33,921 bases of DNA from Gammaproteobacteria bacterium. GTDB taxonomy: Bacteria > Pseudomonadota > Gammaproteobacteria > Acidiferrobacterales > Sulfurifustaceae. The position numbers were made by a program, and so were the translations under genes. The notes below the pieces were generated by a model, which was not told the origin of the DNA, did not search any database, and saw nothing but the letters and a program-made list of their open reading frames with translations. The stretch covers positions 1-33,921 of the forward strand of contig SCRL01000011.1 in assembly GCA_004298065.1 (NCBI GenBank), written 5' to 3'. Each line of letters begins with the position of its first letter. Position 1 is the first letter of the stretch. Positions 21,063-28,701 of the stretch are shown here, one piece after another.

Positions 21063-22250
21063 TCATTTCAGAAATTTTCCGACGGTATACCGCAGCCGCG
21101 TCGGTGTCTCCGGCGTGTCGCGCTCGGTCCACGCGAGGTGCAGATTGCCGGCGGCGTCGAAGACGATGGCCGGGCTCGACTGTTGCCCCGATCCCGACGC
21201 CACCGACATGGCGACGTTCTCGCTCCACTGCCCCGCCGCTTTAGGCCAGGCGAGCCACAAATCCGCGCTGCCGTCACGATCGTCGTCCCACGCCACCGCC
21301 ACGCGTCCAGTGGCATCGGCCGCGATTGCCGCGTGCCACTGGCTGATGTTGTTGCCGAACTCGTCCTGCACCTTCTCGTTTTTTCCAAAGCGCGCGCCGT
21401 CGCGCGCGAAGCCGGTGTAAACGTCGTAGCCTTCCAGAAAACTGCGTTTGTCGAGCCAGACCGCGGCCACGCCGCGCACCCCGTGCCGCGCCAGCGCCAC
21501 ACGCGCCACGCCCGTACCCTTGCCGTAGACCTCGGAGCGTTTGGGCGGCTGCTCGTTGAGAATCTGCGGCTTGTTGAAGCGCTTGCCATCTCTCGAAAAA
21601 GCATGCAGCAGAATCGTGTGGCCTTCGCGCCGGTCTTCCCAGGCGACGGTCACACCGGCCGGTGTCAGCGCCACGTCCGGGTAAAGCTGCTCGGCCTTCG
21701 GCGGCGTGCCGTCCACATCGCGCGCAATGCCGACGAGACGCATCGACTGGCCTTCACGCTTGAGGTGAGCGAAACGGATACGCGGGTGATGATCCACTTC
21801 TTCACTCCAGACCGCGACGACATCGCTGCCAAGCACGGCCAGACTCGGTTGCATGGCTTTCTGCGCCAAACGCAGCGGCGGTCCCGGCGCCGCGGGCTCA
21901 GCCACGCGCACCCACACCTCCCCGTCCTGCTCCCATGCAATCGCAAAACGGCCGCCGCCGAGCGACGCCACCACCGGCGCGCTGCCATGGCTCACGCGCA
22001 CGACATTGAAAACTTTCTGCGAAAGCAGCTTGAACGCGGCGTTCACCTGCGTCGCGCCGGCGCGGCTCTCTTCCCAGATGACAGCGACGGTGTCGCCGGA
22101 AACGGCGATGTGCTTGCGCCCGGCGCTGTCGAGTTGGTGAAACACGCCCGGCTGCTCCGGGCTTACATCGAGCGCACTGGAGAATTCCCACGACGCAGCC
22201 TGGACCGGCAGCGCCACGAGCGCGAACACCCAGGCCGCGAGGCGGATCAT
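21063..22250 (-). CDS. Exported BNR/sialidase-like beta-propeller protein
   Basis: The 395-residue product starts with a signal peptide (MIRLAAWVFALVALPVQA, cleavage likely before ASWEF). The rest is a set of about 50-residue repeats with a recurring hydrophobic-Ala-Trp strand: VAVIWEESRAG, FAIAWEQDGE, VVAVWSEE, VTVAWEDRREG, VAVAWDDDRDG, LHLAWTERD. This is the pattern of sialidase-type (BNR/Asp-box-like) beta-propellers. I see no catalytic sialidase residues with confidence, so a binding or structural role in the periplasm is as likely as hydrolysis. Its ATG overlaps the preceding thioredoxin-like gene by four bases. Confidence 0.8.
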   Translation of the reverse strand: MIRLAAWVFALVALPVQAASWEFSSALDVSPEQPGVFHQLDSAGRKHIAVSGDTVAVIWEESRAGATQVNAAFKLLSQKVFNVVRVSHGSAPVVASLGGGRFAIAWEQDGEVWVRVAEPAAPGPPLRLAQKAMQPSLAVLGSDVVAVWSEEVDHHPRIRFAHLKREGQSMRLVGIARDVDGTPPKAEQLYPDVALTPAGVTVAWEDRREGHTILLHAFSRDGKRFNKPQILNEQPPKRSEVYGKGTGVARVALARHGVRGVAAVWLDKRSFLEGYDVYTGFARDGARFGKNEKVQDEFGNNISQWHAAIAADATGRVAVAWDDDRDGSADLWLAWPKAAGQWSENVAMSVASGSGQQSSPAIVFDAAGNLHLAWTERDTPETPTRLRYTVGKFLK

Positions 22251-22765
22251 GGATTTTCCGAGATGAACTGCTTGAAGTCCTTGGCGCGGTATTCGCCGCC
22301 GTGCACGAAGCGGTCGTAGTCGCGGAAGTCCTTCACCGTCTGCACGCCCGCAACCTTGACGATGGTCTTGCCGTCCGGCTCAAGCCAGGCGAACAGCGGC
22401 GTGGCGAACGCCTTCATGCGCACGCCAAGCTCCATCTCGGTGACGCGCTCGCCCGAGGGCAGCGTCAGGCGCTTGCCGCCCTCGGCGTCGGCATAGATCA
22501 ACACGTAGTGGTCGGTGTAGAGCGCGCGCAGCGCGGGGTCGGAAAACGATTCTTTATTGGTCTTGTCGCACCAACCGCAACCGAGGCGCCCGAAATAGAG
22601 AAAGATGTGCTTGCCCTGCGCGCGCGCCTGCTTCAGTCCCTCGTCATAGGACAGGAACGGATAGTTCTCCGGCGGATCGGCGTACGCGCCGAGCGCCAGC
22701 CCAAGTCCGAGCAGGAGCGTCGCCAGCCAGGACAATGGCCTTACAAAACTGCGCTGTTTGGGCAT
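22247..22765 (-). CDS. Exported thioredoxin-fold protein
   Basis: The 172-residue product starts with a signal peptide (VRPLSWLATLLLGLGLALGAYA, cleaved before DPPENY). The thioredoxin-fold domain has active site C63-G-W-C66 in YFGRLGCGWCDKTNKESF. A cis-Pro candidate lies in FATPLFAWLEPDGK. The type resembles the thioredoxin-related proteins found with sulfur-oxidation or cytochrome genes (SoxW-like), but the substrate is unknown. Start choice is uncertain: GAAG precedes the ATG used, and an ATG three codons upstream is possible. It is translationally coupled to the beta-propeller gene and divergent from the gene at 22815. Confidence 0.82.
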   Translation of the reverse strand: MPKQRSFVRPLSWLATLLLGLGLALGAYADPPENYPFLSYDEGLKQARAQGKHIFLYFGRLGCGWCDKTNKESFSDPALRALYTDHYVLIYADAEGGKRLTLPSGERVTEMELGVRMKAFATPLFAWLEPDGKTIVKVAGVQTVKDFRDYDRFVHGGEYRAKDFKQFISENP

Positions 22766-22814
22766 GCACTTCATACTTATACTATTAGATAGCATATCGT
22801 CAGGCCGTTTCACC

Positions 22815-23858
22815 ATGCTCAACATCGGCCAAGTCGTCAGTACCGTCCAGAAGAACTGCCACATCGCCGACGCCCAGAGCGCCGGCGACCTCACGCTGTG
22901 CATCTACCTGCTCAAGATGCGCGAGTTCTACCGCTGGGAGAATGACATCCCGCTCACGCGCCAGCTCGCCAAGGAGGACGTCGGCCAGTGGCTGCAGGAG
23001 CGTGAGCAGATGTGGCAGCATCTGGAGTCCAATGGCTTCGAGCCGATCCCGCTGGAACGCGGCCCATCCGATCCGTTCGACGCCGACGCCGTCAACCGCG
23101 AGCTGGTACCGCAAGGCTACGTCTACAGCGGCGGCTACGGACGTTTCTGCAAGCCGCAGTTCTTCCTCGGCAACCTGGTGACGAAAGAAACGCGCAACGG
23201 TTTCACGGTTTACATCTCCTCGTGCGAATATGCGCGCGACCTCGAGGCGCCGCCGGCGATGTTGCAGGGCCGCACGATCTTCGTGCGCCAGGAATCGGTG
23301 CGCCGCTACCTATGGGAGAAGGTCGAGGAATCGCGCTGGAACAAGAACAATGAAGCCATGCATCGCGCCCTCGCCTGCTATCCGTTCGAGCTGGACGCCG
23401 AACAGGCACTCGACCGGATGATGCACAACGAAACCGAATCCATCGTGCTGCACGAGCTCGGCGAAGGTACCGCCGGCGAGATGCTCGGCCCCGACTGGGA
23501 GCGGATGCTGGGCGGACTGTCGCGCTCCAAGGCCGAGATCATGGCGCGCGCGGTGCGCGATAACTACGCCGATTGCCTCGCCACCCTGCCGGCGCTGGTC
23601 GAGACGCGCAACGACGCCTCGCTGCACTTTTACTTCGCCACGTTCGGCGGCATGCGCAGGCACCTGTTCCCCGAGGCGCTCGCGGCCTATCGCCGCTGGT
23701 GCGCCGACGGCGACCTCGACCCCCTGCGCCAGTTGGCGCGCACGGGCCAGGCGCGCTGGCGCGAAACGGCCGAACGGATGCTCGCCCTCTATCGCCAGGA
23801 CGAAAACCGCGCGCCAGCCGAGATCGCGCGGCTGCTCGATACCGATAACTCCCTCTGA
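22815..23858 (+). CDS. Conserved hypothetical protein, Sfum_1244-like
   Basis: The 347-residue cytosolic protein begins MLNIGQVVSTVQKNCHIADA and continues DLTLCIYLLKMREFYRWE. From memory this resembles a family named Sfum_1244, common in sulfur-metabolising bacteria; I could not verify the name. There is no signal peptide or membrane segment. Cysteines occur singly (NCHI, TLCIYLL, RFCKPQ, SSCEYA) and do not form an obvious metal cluster motif. It is the first gene of a plus-strand run, with the 185-residue hypothetical 38 bases downstream. No function is known to me. Confidence 0.8.
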   Translation: MLNIGQVVSTVQKNCHIADAQSAGDLTLCIYLLKMREFYRWENDIPLTRQLAKEDVGQWLQEREQMWQHLESNGFEPIPLERGPSDPFDADAVNRELVPQGYVYSGGYGRFCKPQFFLGNLVTKETRNGFTVYISSCEYARDLEAPPAMLQGRTIFVRQESVRRYLWEKVEESRWNKNNEAMHRALACYPFELDAEQALDRMMHNETESIVLHELGEGTAGEMLGPDWERMLGGLSRSKAEIMARAVRDNYADCLATLPALVETRNDASLHFYFATFGGMRRHLFPEALAAYRRWCADGDLDPLRQLARTGQARWRETAERMLALYRQDENRAPAEIARLLDTDNSL

Positions 23859-23896
23859 CCCGCACGGCCTTGCCGTGCCCTCGCTGGATCGACACC

Positions 23897-24454
23897 ATGC
23901 CGACCCTGAATGTTACGCTGAACGATAAAACCTACGCTGTCCGGGTGCCGGACGAGATGCTCACGGATGCGGAGGATTTCTTTCGCAAGATGGATAGCGA
24001 CATGGACCGCGGCTGGCAAATGAGCCGCGACTTCATCGAGCATCCGGACAAAACCCAGCGCGCGCAAATCGCCGCGCACCGGATCATGCTCGCCATGAGC
24101 GCCAGCAATGAAACCATGGCCCAGCTCATGGCCGGCTACATCCTCAAGCGCCTGCCGGGCGTCACCGGCGTGGTTGTGGACACCGACGGTGAGATGCTCA
24201 ACACTGAAATCGTTTACGGCGCCGGCGCGACCTCCGCGCCTGCTGCGTCCGGCAAGCTTTCGCGTATCGAGGCCATGAAACAGGCCGGTAAGGAAGTCAC
24301 GGCAGTGTACAAATCCGGCAAGAGCTTTCGCTTTGCCGTGCTCGACCGCGCGACCGGCCAGTGGGTCGAATCCGCGGCCCTGGACGACGAGAAGGACGCG
24401 CAGGAACGCCGCATGCAGGCCTTCAAGCAACGCTTTGAAGAAATCAGCGGCTGA
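23897..24454 (+). CDS. Hypothetical protein, 185 residues
   Basis: No family is recognised. The N-terminal half (MPTLNVTLNDKTYAVRVPDE, then FFRKMDSDMDRGWQMSRDFI) looks like a small alpha/beta unit. The middle contains helical IAAHRIMLAMSASNETMAQLM, and the C-terminal half carries YKSGKSFRFAVLDRATGQWVES. There are no cysteines, signal peptide or membrane segments. The start was set at MPTLNV; the frame opens slightly earlier without better support. It directly follows the Sfum_1244-like gene, and they are probably co-transcribed. Confidence 0.78.
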   Translation: MPTLNVTLNDKTYAVRVPDEMLTDAEDFFRKMDSDMDRGWQMSRDFIEHPDKTQRAQIAAHRIMLAMSASNETMAQLMAGYILKRLPGVTGVVVDTDGEMLNTEIVYGAGATSAPAASGKLSRIEAMKQAGKEVTAVYKSGKSFRFAVLDRATGQWVESAALDDEKDAQERRMQAFKQRFEEISG

Positions 24455-24530
24455 AATAGTTGGCGCTGGTCCTGCCGGGCGTCGCCCCCTTAAGATAGGC
24501 GGATAACGGATAAGGCAGCCCTGTTCCCGC

Positions 24531-25100
24531 ATGCGCGAAGTCAAACCGCACAGCTTCATCTACGAAATCCCGAACGCCCTACCCGGCGACATCTGTCGCG
24601 AGATGATCCGGCGCTTCGAGGAAAAGACCGATCAGCAGAACGCCGGGCGTATCGGCAACGGGCAGGTCGAGGAAAGTTCGATCAAGAAAACCACCGACAT
24701 CTTCATCAGCGGGCGCGAGGACTGGAAGGATATCGACGCACACCTGCGCCAGTCGCTGCTCGCCGGCCTGCGCGAAATCGTGAAGCTCTACCCCTTCTTC
24801 GCCGTCAACCGCTTCAAGGACCTGGGCTACAACATCCAGCGCTATCGCCCCGGTGAGTATTACCACTGGCACGTGGACTCCGGCCCGGGCGAATTCATGA
24901 CGCGCCAACTCGTGGCGCTGTGGTATCTGAACGACGTGGAAGCTGGCGGCGAGACGGAATTCGATTTACAGCAAGTCAACGTAAAGCCCATAGAAGGAAA
25001 GCTAGTCCTGTTTCCACCGTTCTGGACCCATATTCATCGCGCGGCGGAAGTAAAAAAAAGCGTGAAGTACATCGCGACGACGTGGCTTTGCTTTGCCTGA
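24531..25100 (+). CDS. 2OG-Fe(II) oxygenase, prolyl-4-hydroxylase-like
   Basis: This family uses 2-oxoglutarate, O2 and Fe(II) to hydroxylate a protein or small-molecule substrate. The 189-residue protein is a single double-stranded beta-helix domain. It has H114-V-D116 in YHWHVDSGPGEF, the strand LWYLNDVEAGGETEF, the distal His in FWTHIHRAAEV, and a Lys for 2-oxoglutarate (about residue 179, SVKYIATTW). All iron ligands are present, so it should be active. The substrate is unknown. A TauE/SafE exporter follows four bases after its stop. Confidence 0.88.
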   Translation: MREVKPHSFIYEIPNALPGDICREMIRRFEEKTDQQNAGRIGNGQVEESSIKKTTDIFISGREDWKDIDAHLRQSLLAGLREIVKLYPFFAVNRFKDLGYNIQRYRPGEYYHWHVDSGPGEFMTRQLVALWYLNDVEAGGETEFDLQQVNVKPIEGKLVLFPPFWTHIHRAAEVKKSVKYIATTWLCFA

Positions 25101-25103
25101 CGA

Positions 25104-25817
25104 ATGTTGCCTCTCGCCATACTCACCGTCGTCTGTGTCCTCACCTACACGTTTGAAATCGTTTTCGGCCTAGCCGGAACGATTTTGATGCTGCCGCTGC
25201 TGAGCTTTCTCTACGACACCAAGACACTCGTCATCTATTCAGTTCTGCCGCAAATACTCGTTGCCGTCATCGGTCTCGTTCGCTCGCCCAAAAAGGTTGA
25301 TGCGCGGTTCATGGCCGGGATGTTGTTTTTCGCCGGTCTCGGCGCGATTGCCGGTTTCATCCTCTTCTATTACTTCTCTGCCAACGTCTTCCAGGTGCTG
25401 CTGGCCTCCGCCATCAGCGCCGCAGGATTGTTCCTGGTGATCGCGCCGCACAAGGCGCATTTCGGGCCGAAGGGGATGCGGGTGATGGATACGCTCGCGG
25501 GTACCTCGCAGGCACTGTTCGGCATCAGCGGTCCCATCGCCATGACGCGGCTGCTGGCGACGTTCAAGGAAAAGTCGACGGTGCGGCACTACGCCTTCGC
25601 GTTTTTCCTCGCCATGAACGGCCTGCGTGCAGTGGAGTACCTGGTCCACGGCACCTACACGGCGGAGATTCTGGAAATGATGGTCTTCAGTGCGCCGTTC
25701 CTGGCAATCACGCTTTGGTTCAGCAACCAGCTTCACCTGCACATCAACGAACGCGTGTTCCGTAAGGTTGTGTCGTGGATGATCCTGCTCGGCGGGCTTA
25801 CGCTGTTCTACCGCTGA
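25104..25817 (+). CDS. TauE/SafE-family membrane transporter
   Basis: TauE/SafE proteins are proposed exporters of sulfite or other small sulfonated or organic anions. The 237-residue protein has about seven hydrophobic segments. One is LAILTVVCVLTYTFEIVFGLAG, whose FGLAGTILMLPLL matches the repeated FxxGxGG-like half of the family. The second half carries LAGTSQALFGISGPI at the equivalent place. In a sulfur oxidiser sulfite export is a reasonable guess, but specificity cannot be read from sequence. It is nearly contiguous with the upstream oxygenase gene. Confidence 0.85.
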   Translation: MLPLAILTVVCVLTYTFEIVFGLAGTILMLPLLSFLYDTKTLVIYSVLPQILVAVIGLVRSPKKVDARFMAGMLFFAGLGAIAGFILFYYFSANVFQVLLASAISAAGLFLVIAPHKAHFGPKGMRVMDTLAGTSQALFGISGPIAMTRLLATFKEKSTVRHYAFAFFLAMNGLRAVEYLVHGTYTAEILEMMVFSAPFLAITLWFSNQLHLHINERVFRKVVSWMILLGGLTLFYR

Positions 25818-25839
25818 GACTCACCTATAATCTGCGTCC

Positions 25840-26514
25840 ATGCTGCTCCATCTGAAAAACGTCCTTACCCCCGACCAGCTCCAGGGCGTGCGCGAGATGC
25901 TCGCGCGCGTGAAGTTCGTGGACGGCAAGGCCTCGGCCGGCATGGCGGCGGTGCGGGTGAAGAACAACCAGGAGGCCGACCGGCAGGCGCAGGAAATCCG
26001 CCATCTCGACAACCTCGTCATGGGCAGTCTCGTACAGCATCCGGTGTACCGCGCCGGGGCACTGGCGCTGAAAGTGGCGACGCCGTTCTACGCGCGCTAC
26101 GTCCCGGGTATGCACTACGGCGACCACGTGGACGATCCGATCATGGGCGCGGGCGAGGGACTCTATCGCACCGACGTTGCCATCACGATTTTCCTGAATG
26201 ACCCCGCGAGTTACGATGGCGGCGAGCTGGTCGTTAACACCCCGTTCGGCGAACAAAAGGTGAAGCTGCCGGCCGGCGATGCCGTGATGTATCCGGCGTC
26301 GAGCCTGCACCACGTGGCCGAGGTCACGCGTGGCGAACGGCTGGTGGCCGTGACCTGGGTGCAGAGCCTGGTGCGCGACCCGGCGAAGCGCGAGCTGTTG
26401 TACGAGCTGAATCAGGTGCGCGAGCGCCTGCTCAAGGAGGCTCCGGAACACGCGGACACGGCGCGCATCAACACCGTGTACGTCAACCTGTTCCGCATGT
26501 GGAGTGAACTCTAG
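25840..26514 (+). CDS. Fe2+-dependent dioxygenase, PiuC/YbiX family
   Basis: This is a PKHD-type hydroxylase of the family first linked to iron uptake in Pseudomonas (PiuC) and to E. coli YbiX. The 224-residue protein begins [21 protein letters not shown]. It has H96-V-D98 in [28 protein letters not shown], the distal His in [22 protein letters not shown] with Arg for 2-oxoglutarate, and the family tail ending in [11 protein letters not shown]. It lies 22 bases after the transporter gene. Confidence 0.92.
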   Translation: MLLHLKNVLTPDQLQGVREMLARVKFVDGKASAGMAAVRVKNNQEADRQAQEIRHLDNLVMGSLVQHPVYRAGALALKVATPFYARYVPGMHYGDHVDDPIMGAGEGLYRTDVAITIFLNDPASYDGGELVVNTPFGEQKVKLPAGDAVMYPASSLHHVAEVTRGERLVAVTWVQSLVRDPAKRELLYELNQVRERLLKEAPEHADTARINTVYVNLFRMWSEL

Positions 26515-26555
26515 ACCGCTACCGACGGTCTACGGGAATGCAGGAGGATGCCGCC

Positions 26556-26954
26556 ATGCCCAAGACCACCAAGACCGACGCCGAGTGGAAGCAGCAACTG
26601 ACCCCCGAGCAGTATCGCGTCACACGCGAAAAAGGCACTGAGCGCGCGTTCACCGGCGAGTACCACGATTGCCACGACGACGGCGTGTACCGCTGCGTCG
26701 GCTGCGGCGCCGAGCTGTTCAATTCCGACACTAAATTCGACTCCGGCACCGGCTGGCCGAGCTTCTACGCGCCGATGAACAAAGAAAACGTCGGCGAGGA
26801 AGAGGACCACAGCTTTTTCATGCGCCGCACGGAAGTCGTGTGCTCGCAGTGCGGCGCGCACCTCGGACACGTCTTTCCTGACGGCCCGAAGCCGACGGGA
26901 TTGCGTTACTGCATCAACTCCGCTTCGCTGAAACTGGAAAAGAAAAACAAATGA
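26556..26954 (+). CDS. msrB: Peptide-methionine (R)-S-oxide reductase MsrB
   Basis: MsrB repairs methionine-R-sulfoxide in proteins with thioredoxin as reductant. The 132-residue protein has the zinc cysteines C47, C50 (RCVGCGAE), C96 and C99 ([10 protein letters not shown]). It also has the substrate-binding GTGWPSF and the catalytic C119 in [11 protein letters not shown]. The ATG used has AGGAGG eight bases upstream; an in-frame ATG six codons earlier would include this site. It is the last enzyme of the plus-strand oxygenase cluster. Confidence 0.97.
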   Translation: MPKTTKTDAEWKQQLTPEQYRVTREKGTERAFTGEYHDCHDDGVYRCVGCGAELFNSDTKFDSGTGWPSFYAPMNKENVGEEEDHSFFMRRTEVVCSQCGAHLGHVFPDGPKPTGLRYCINSASLKLEKKNK

Positions 26955-26956
26955 AA

Positions 26957-26998
26957 TTTTACAGGATTAACAGGATTTTTCAGGATTTACAGGATTAA
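26957..26998. repeat. ACAGGATTAA-type tandem repeat
   Basis: Four close units of ACAGGATT or CAGGATT occur in about 42 bases (TTTACAGGATTAACAGGATT and onwards). The same motif recurs, inverted, at 27306-27342 on the far side of the small gene. Confidence 0.75.
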
Positions 26999-27014
26999 AT
27001 ACTTGTCTCTTCCA

Positions 27015-27206
27015 ATGACAGAAAAACAGCGCCTTGCTGAAGCAGTGCATGCGGCGTGTCTGGAAGCAGTCGTTAAAGCCTACGAGCAGGCATCCATCAG
27101 CGGGCTGTGCGGTGAAGGCGCTTGGGAAGTGGCACGTGGCGTACTGAAATCACTCGACCTAGAGCAGCTACTGCGGGAATACGAAGAGGCAGATAGACAA
27201 GATTAA
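27015..27206 (+). CDS. Small hypothetical protein, 63 residues
   Basis: The 63-residue acidic, helical protein begins MTEKQRLAEAVHAACLEAVV. It has ISGLCGEGAWEVARGVLKSL in the middle and a Glu/Asp-rich end (LREYEEADRQD). Small proteins of this form occur in many proteobacteria, but I know no function. An upstream TTG would add four residues. It is set off from msrB by the tandem repeat and has a nine-base hairpin (27239-27261) beyond its stop. Confidence 0.7.
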   Translation: MTEKQRLAEAVHAACLEAVVKAYEQASISGLCGEGAWEVARGVLKSLDLEQLLREYEEADRQD

Positions 27207-27238
27207 AACCGGAAAAGCCTTTGCTGCCCTAATCCTGA

Positions 27239-27342
27239 CAATTCTGCCGGGAGCAGAATTGGACGGCCGCAGGCCGCCCGCAGGGTGTACACTAGGGACG
27301 GTGTACATCAAAATCCTAAAAAATCCTGTGAATTAATTCTGT
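27239..27342. repeat. Hairpins and inverted ACAGGATT repeat in the gap before the flavoprotein gene
   Basis: The gap holds a perfect hairpin CAATTCTGC/GCAGAATTG (27239-27261) and a GC stem GGACGGCC-GCA-GGCCGCCC. GGTGTACA then occurs twice, around CTAGGGAC. At 27306-27342 comes AAATCCTAAAAAATCCTGTG, the reverse of the repeat at 26957. No T-run makes either hairpin a clear terminator. Confidence 0.6.
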
Positions 27343-28589
27343 TGTTCCGGCAGCGCGATCTTGTGCTCGGTGCTGAACTGGAAGTCACGGAATACCTGCT
27401 CCGCGGTCAGTAGCTGGTAGCTGCCGTCCGGCAGGCGTCGCGTGGTGTCCTTCAGGCGGTAGGTGTAATGCCCGCAGGTCCAGATATCGAAGTTGCGCAT
27501 GTGGGTGCAGAGACAGGTCTTGTCCTTCACGGACAGCGTGTCCGCGTCCGGGTGCTTGTCCAGCTCGCGGTTGTACGCATCGATGTAGGCGCAGTTGCCC
27601 GAGCCATCGAGCAGGTAGCCGTAGGCCTCGCAGTTCGGGCGGATGCCGGCGCCGAGGCCGGGGCTGCTCTTCAGCATGCGCATCGGATAGCCCGTGGGCG
27701 AGACGAGGTTGACCTCGATATCCTGCTCGCGTGATTTGAAATATTCCTGCTTCACCTCGTCCGGCAGACCGCACTCCTTCGTTACCGTGAAGCGCGTCGC
27801 CACCTGCACCGCCGCGGAACCGGTTTCGAGAAACTCCACCGCATCGGTGCCGGTGAAGATGCCGCCCGCGGGAATGACCGGAATAGCCAATCCTTCCTGT
27901 TTGAGGTGCTGGTGGATCTCGTTGACGATGGTCTTGAGGTCGTATTGCGCCCAGTCCATGCCGAAGCCGAGATGCCCGCCGGCGAGCGGACCTTCGACCA
28001 CGATGTAATCCGGCAGGCGGTTGAGGCGCGCGTTCTTGCGCAGGAACAGGAGCAATGCGCGCAGCGACGACACGATGATGCCGAAATGCACGTCGCGGAA
28101 GCGCGGGTGATCCTGCACCAGTGCGAGCGAACCCAGGTGCAGGCCGGCGGAGAGCGTGATGCCGTCGATGCCGGCGTCCATCGCCGCCGTCAGGCGTACG
28201 CGCAATGTCTCGCGCGGGGCATTCATCGTGAGCTTTTCCATGCAGTTGATGAAGATAAGCCCGTCGCCCTTCTTCGCCTCCATGGTTCGACCCACGTGCA
28301 GCGCGGTCGCCTCCGCCAGTCGGACGAGATCGAACTGCACCGCGGACTTGTCGTGGCTGGCGACGTTGTATTTGTATTTCTTGAGCTTCTCGGCCACGAA
28401 GCCGGTCTTGAAACGCCGGTCGGAAACCGTCGGCACCATCGCGTCGGAGATATGACCGATGCCGCCGAGGCGCGCGGCCTCGAGCGCGAGCTCGGCGGCG
28501 GAGATGTCCACGCCCATACCACCGATCACGATCGGCACCAGCTCGTGCTTGCCGAGCTTGAGGCGGTAATCGTCTACGCGCTGCGTCAT
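27333..28589 (-). CDS. Nitronate monooxygenase-like FMN enzyme
   Basis: The 418-residue protein is a TIM-barrel flavoprotein of the nitronate monooxygenase / enoyl-reductase-II group. Signs are IVIGGMGVDISAAELALEAA at the start, VVEGPLAGGHLGFG, and the FMN-phosphate site PAGGIFTGTDAVEFLETGSAAVQV. The C-terminal part is unusual, with five cysteines in NCEAYGYLLDGSGNCAYI and KTCLCTHMRNFDIWTCGHY. These could bind a metal or form a redox site. The true substrate is unclear, since many family members are not nitronate oxidases. It is downstream of the sulfurtransferase gene on the same strand. Confidence 0.85.
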   Translation of the reverse strand: MTQRVDDYRLKLGKHELVPIVIGGMGVDISAAELALEAARLGGIGHISDAMVPTVSDRRFKTGFVAEKLKKYKYNVASHDKSAVQFDLVRLAEATALHVGRTMEAKKGDGLIFINCMEKLTMNAPRETLRVRLTAAMDAGIDGITLSAGLHLGSLALVQDHPRFRDVHFGIIVSSLRALLLFLRKNARLNRLPDYIVVEGPLAGGHLGFGMDWAQYDLKTIVNEIHQHLKQEGLAIPVIPAGGIFTGTDAVEFLETGSAAVQVATRFTVTKECGLPDEVKQEYFKSREQDIEVNLVSPTGYPMRMLKSSPGLGAGIRPNCEAYGYLLDGSGNCAYIDAYNRELDKHPDADTLSVKDKTCLCTHMRNFDIWTCGHYTYRLKDTTRRLPDGSYQLLTAEQVFRDFQFSTEHKIALPEQQN

Positions 28590-28599
28590 GGGGACAGGA

Positions 28600-28701
28600 G
28601 AATAAACAGGATTGGCGGGATTAGACAGAATTTTTTTATTTCCGATGGGGGAATGCCTTGACCCCCGTCATCCGGGGCGATTTTGTCGGACGAAAAATCG
28701 G
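28600..28701. repeat. ACAGGATT repeat and weak hairpins, sulfurtransferase-flavoprotein gap
   Basis: AAACAGGATTGGCGGGATTAGACAG (split by mismatches) again belongs to the ACAGGATT family. Next to it lie short stems: CGATTTT/AAAATCG at 28678-28700, just after the sulfurtransferase stop, and CCCCG/CGGGG. No consensus terminator is clear. Confidence 0.5.

Noticed and set aside
27239-27261. Hairpin as a terminator of the 63-residue gene
   Set aside because: The stem is perfect, but no T-run follows on either strand, so only a hairpin is claimed.
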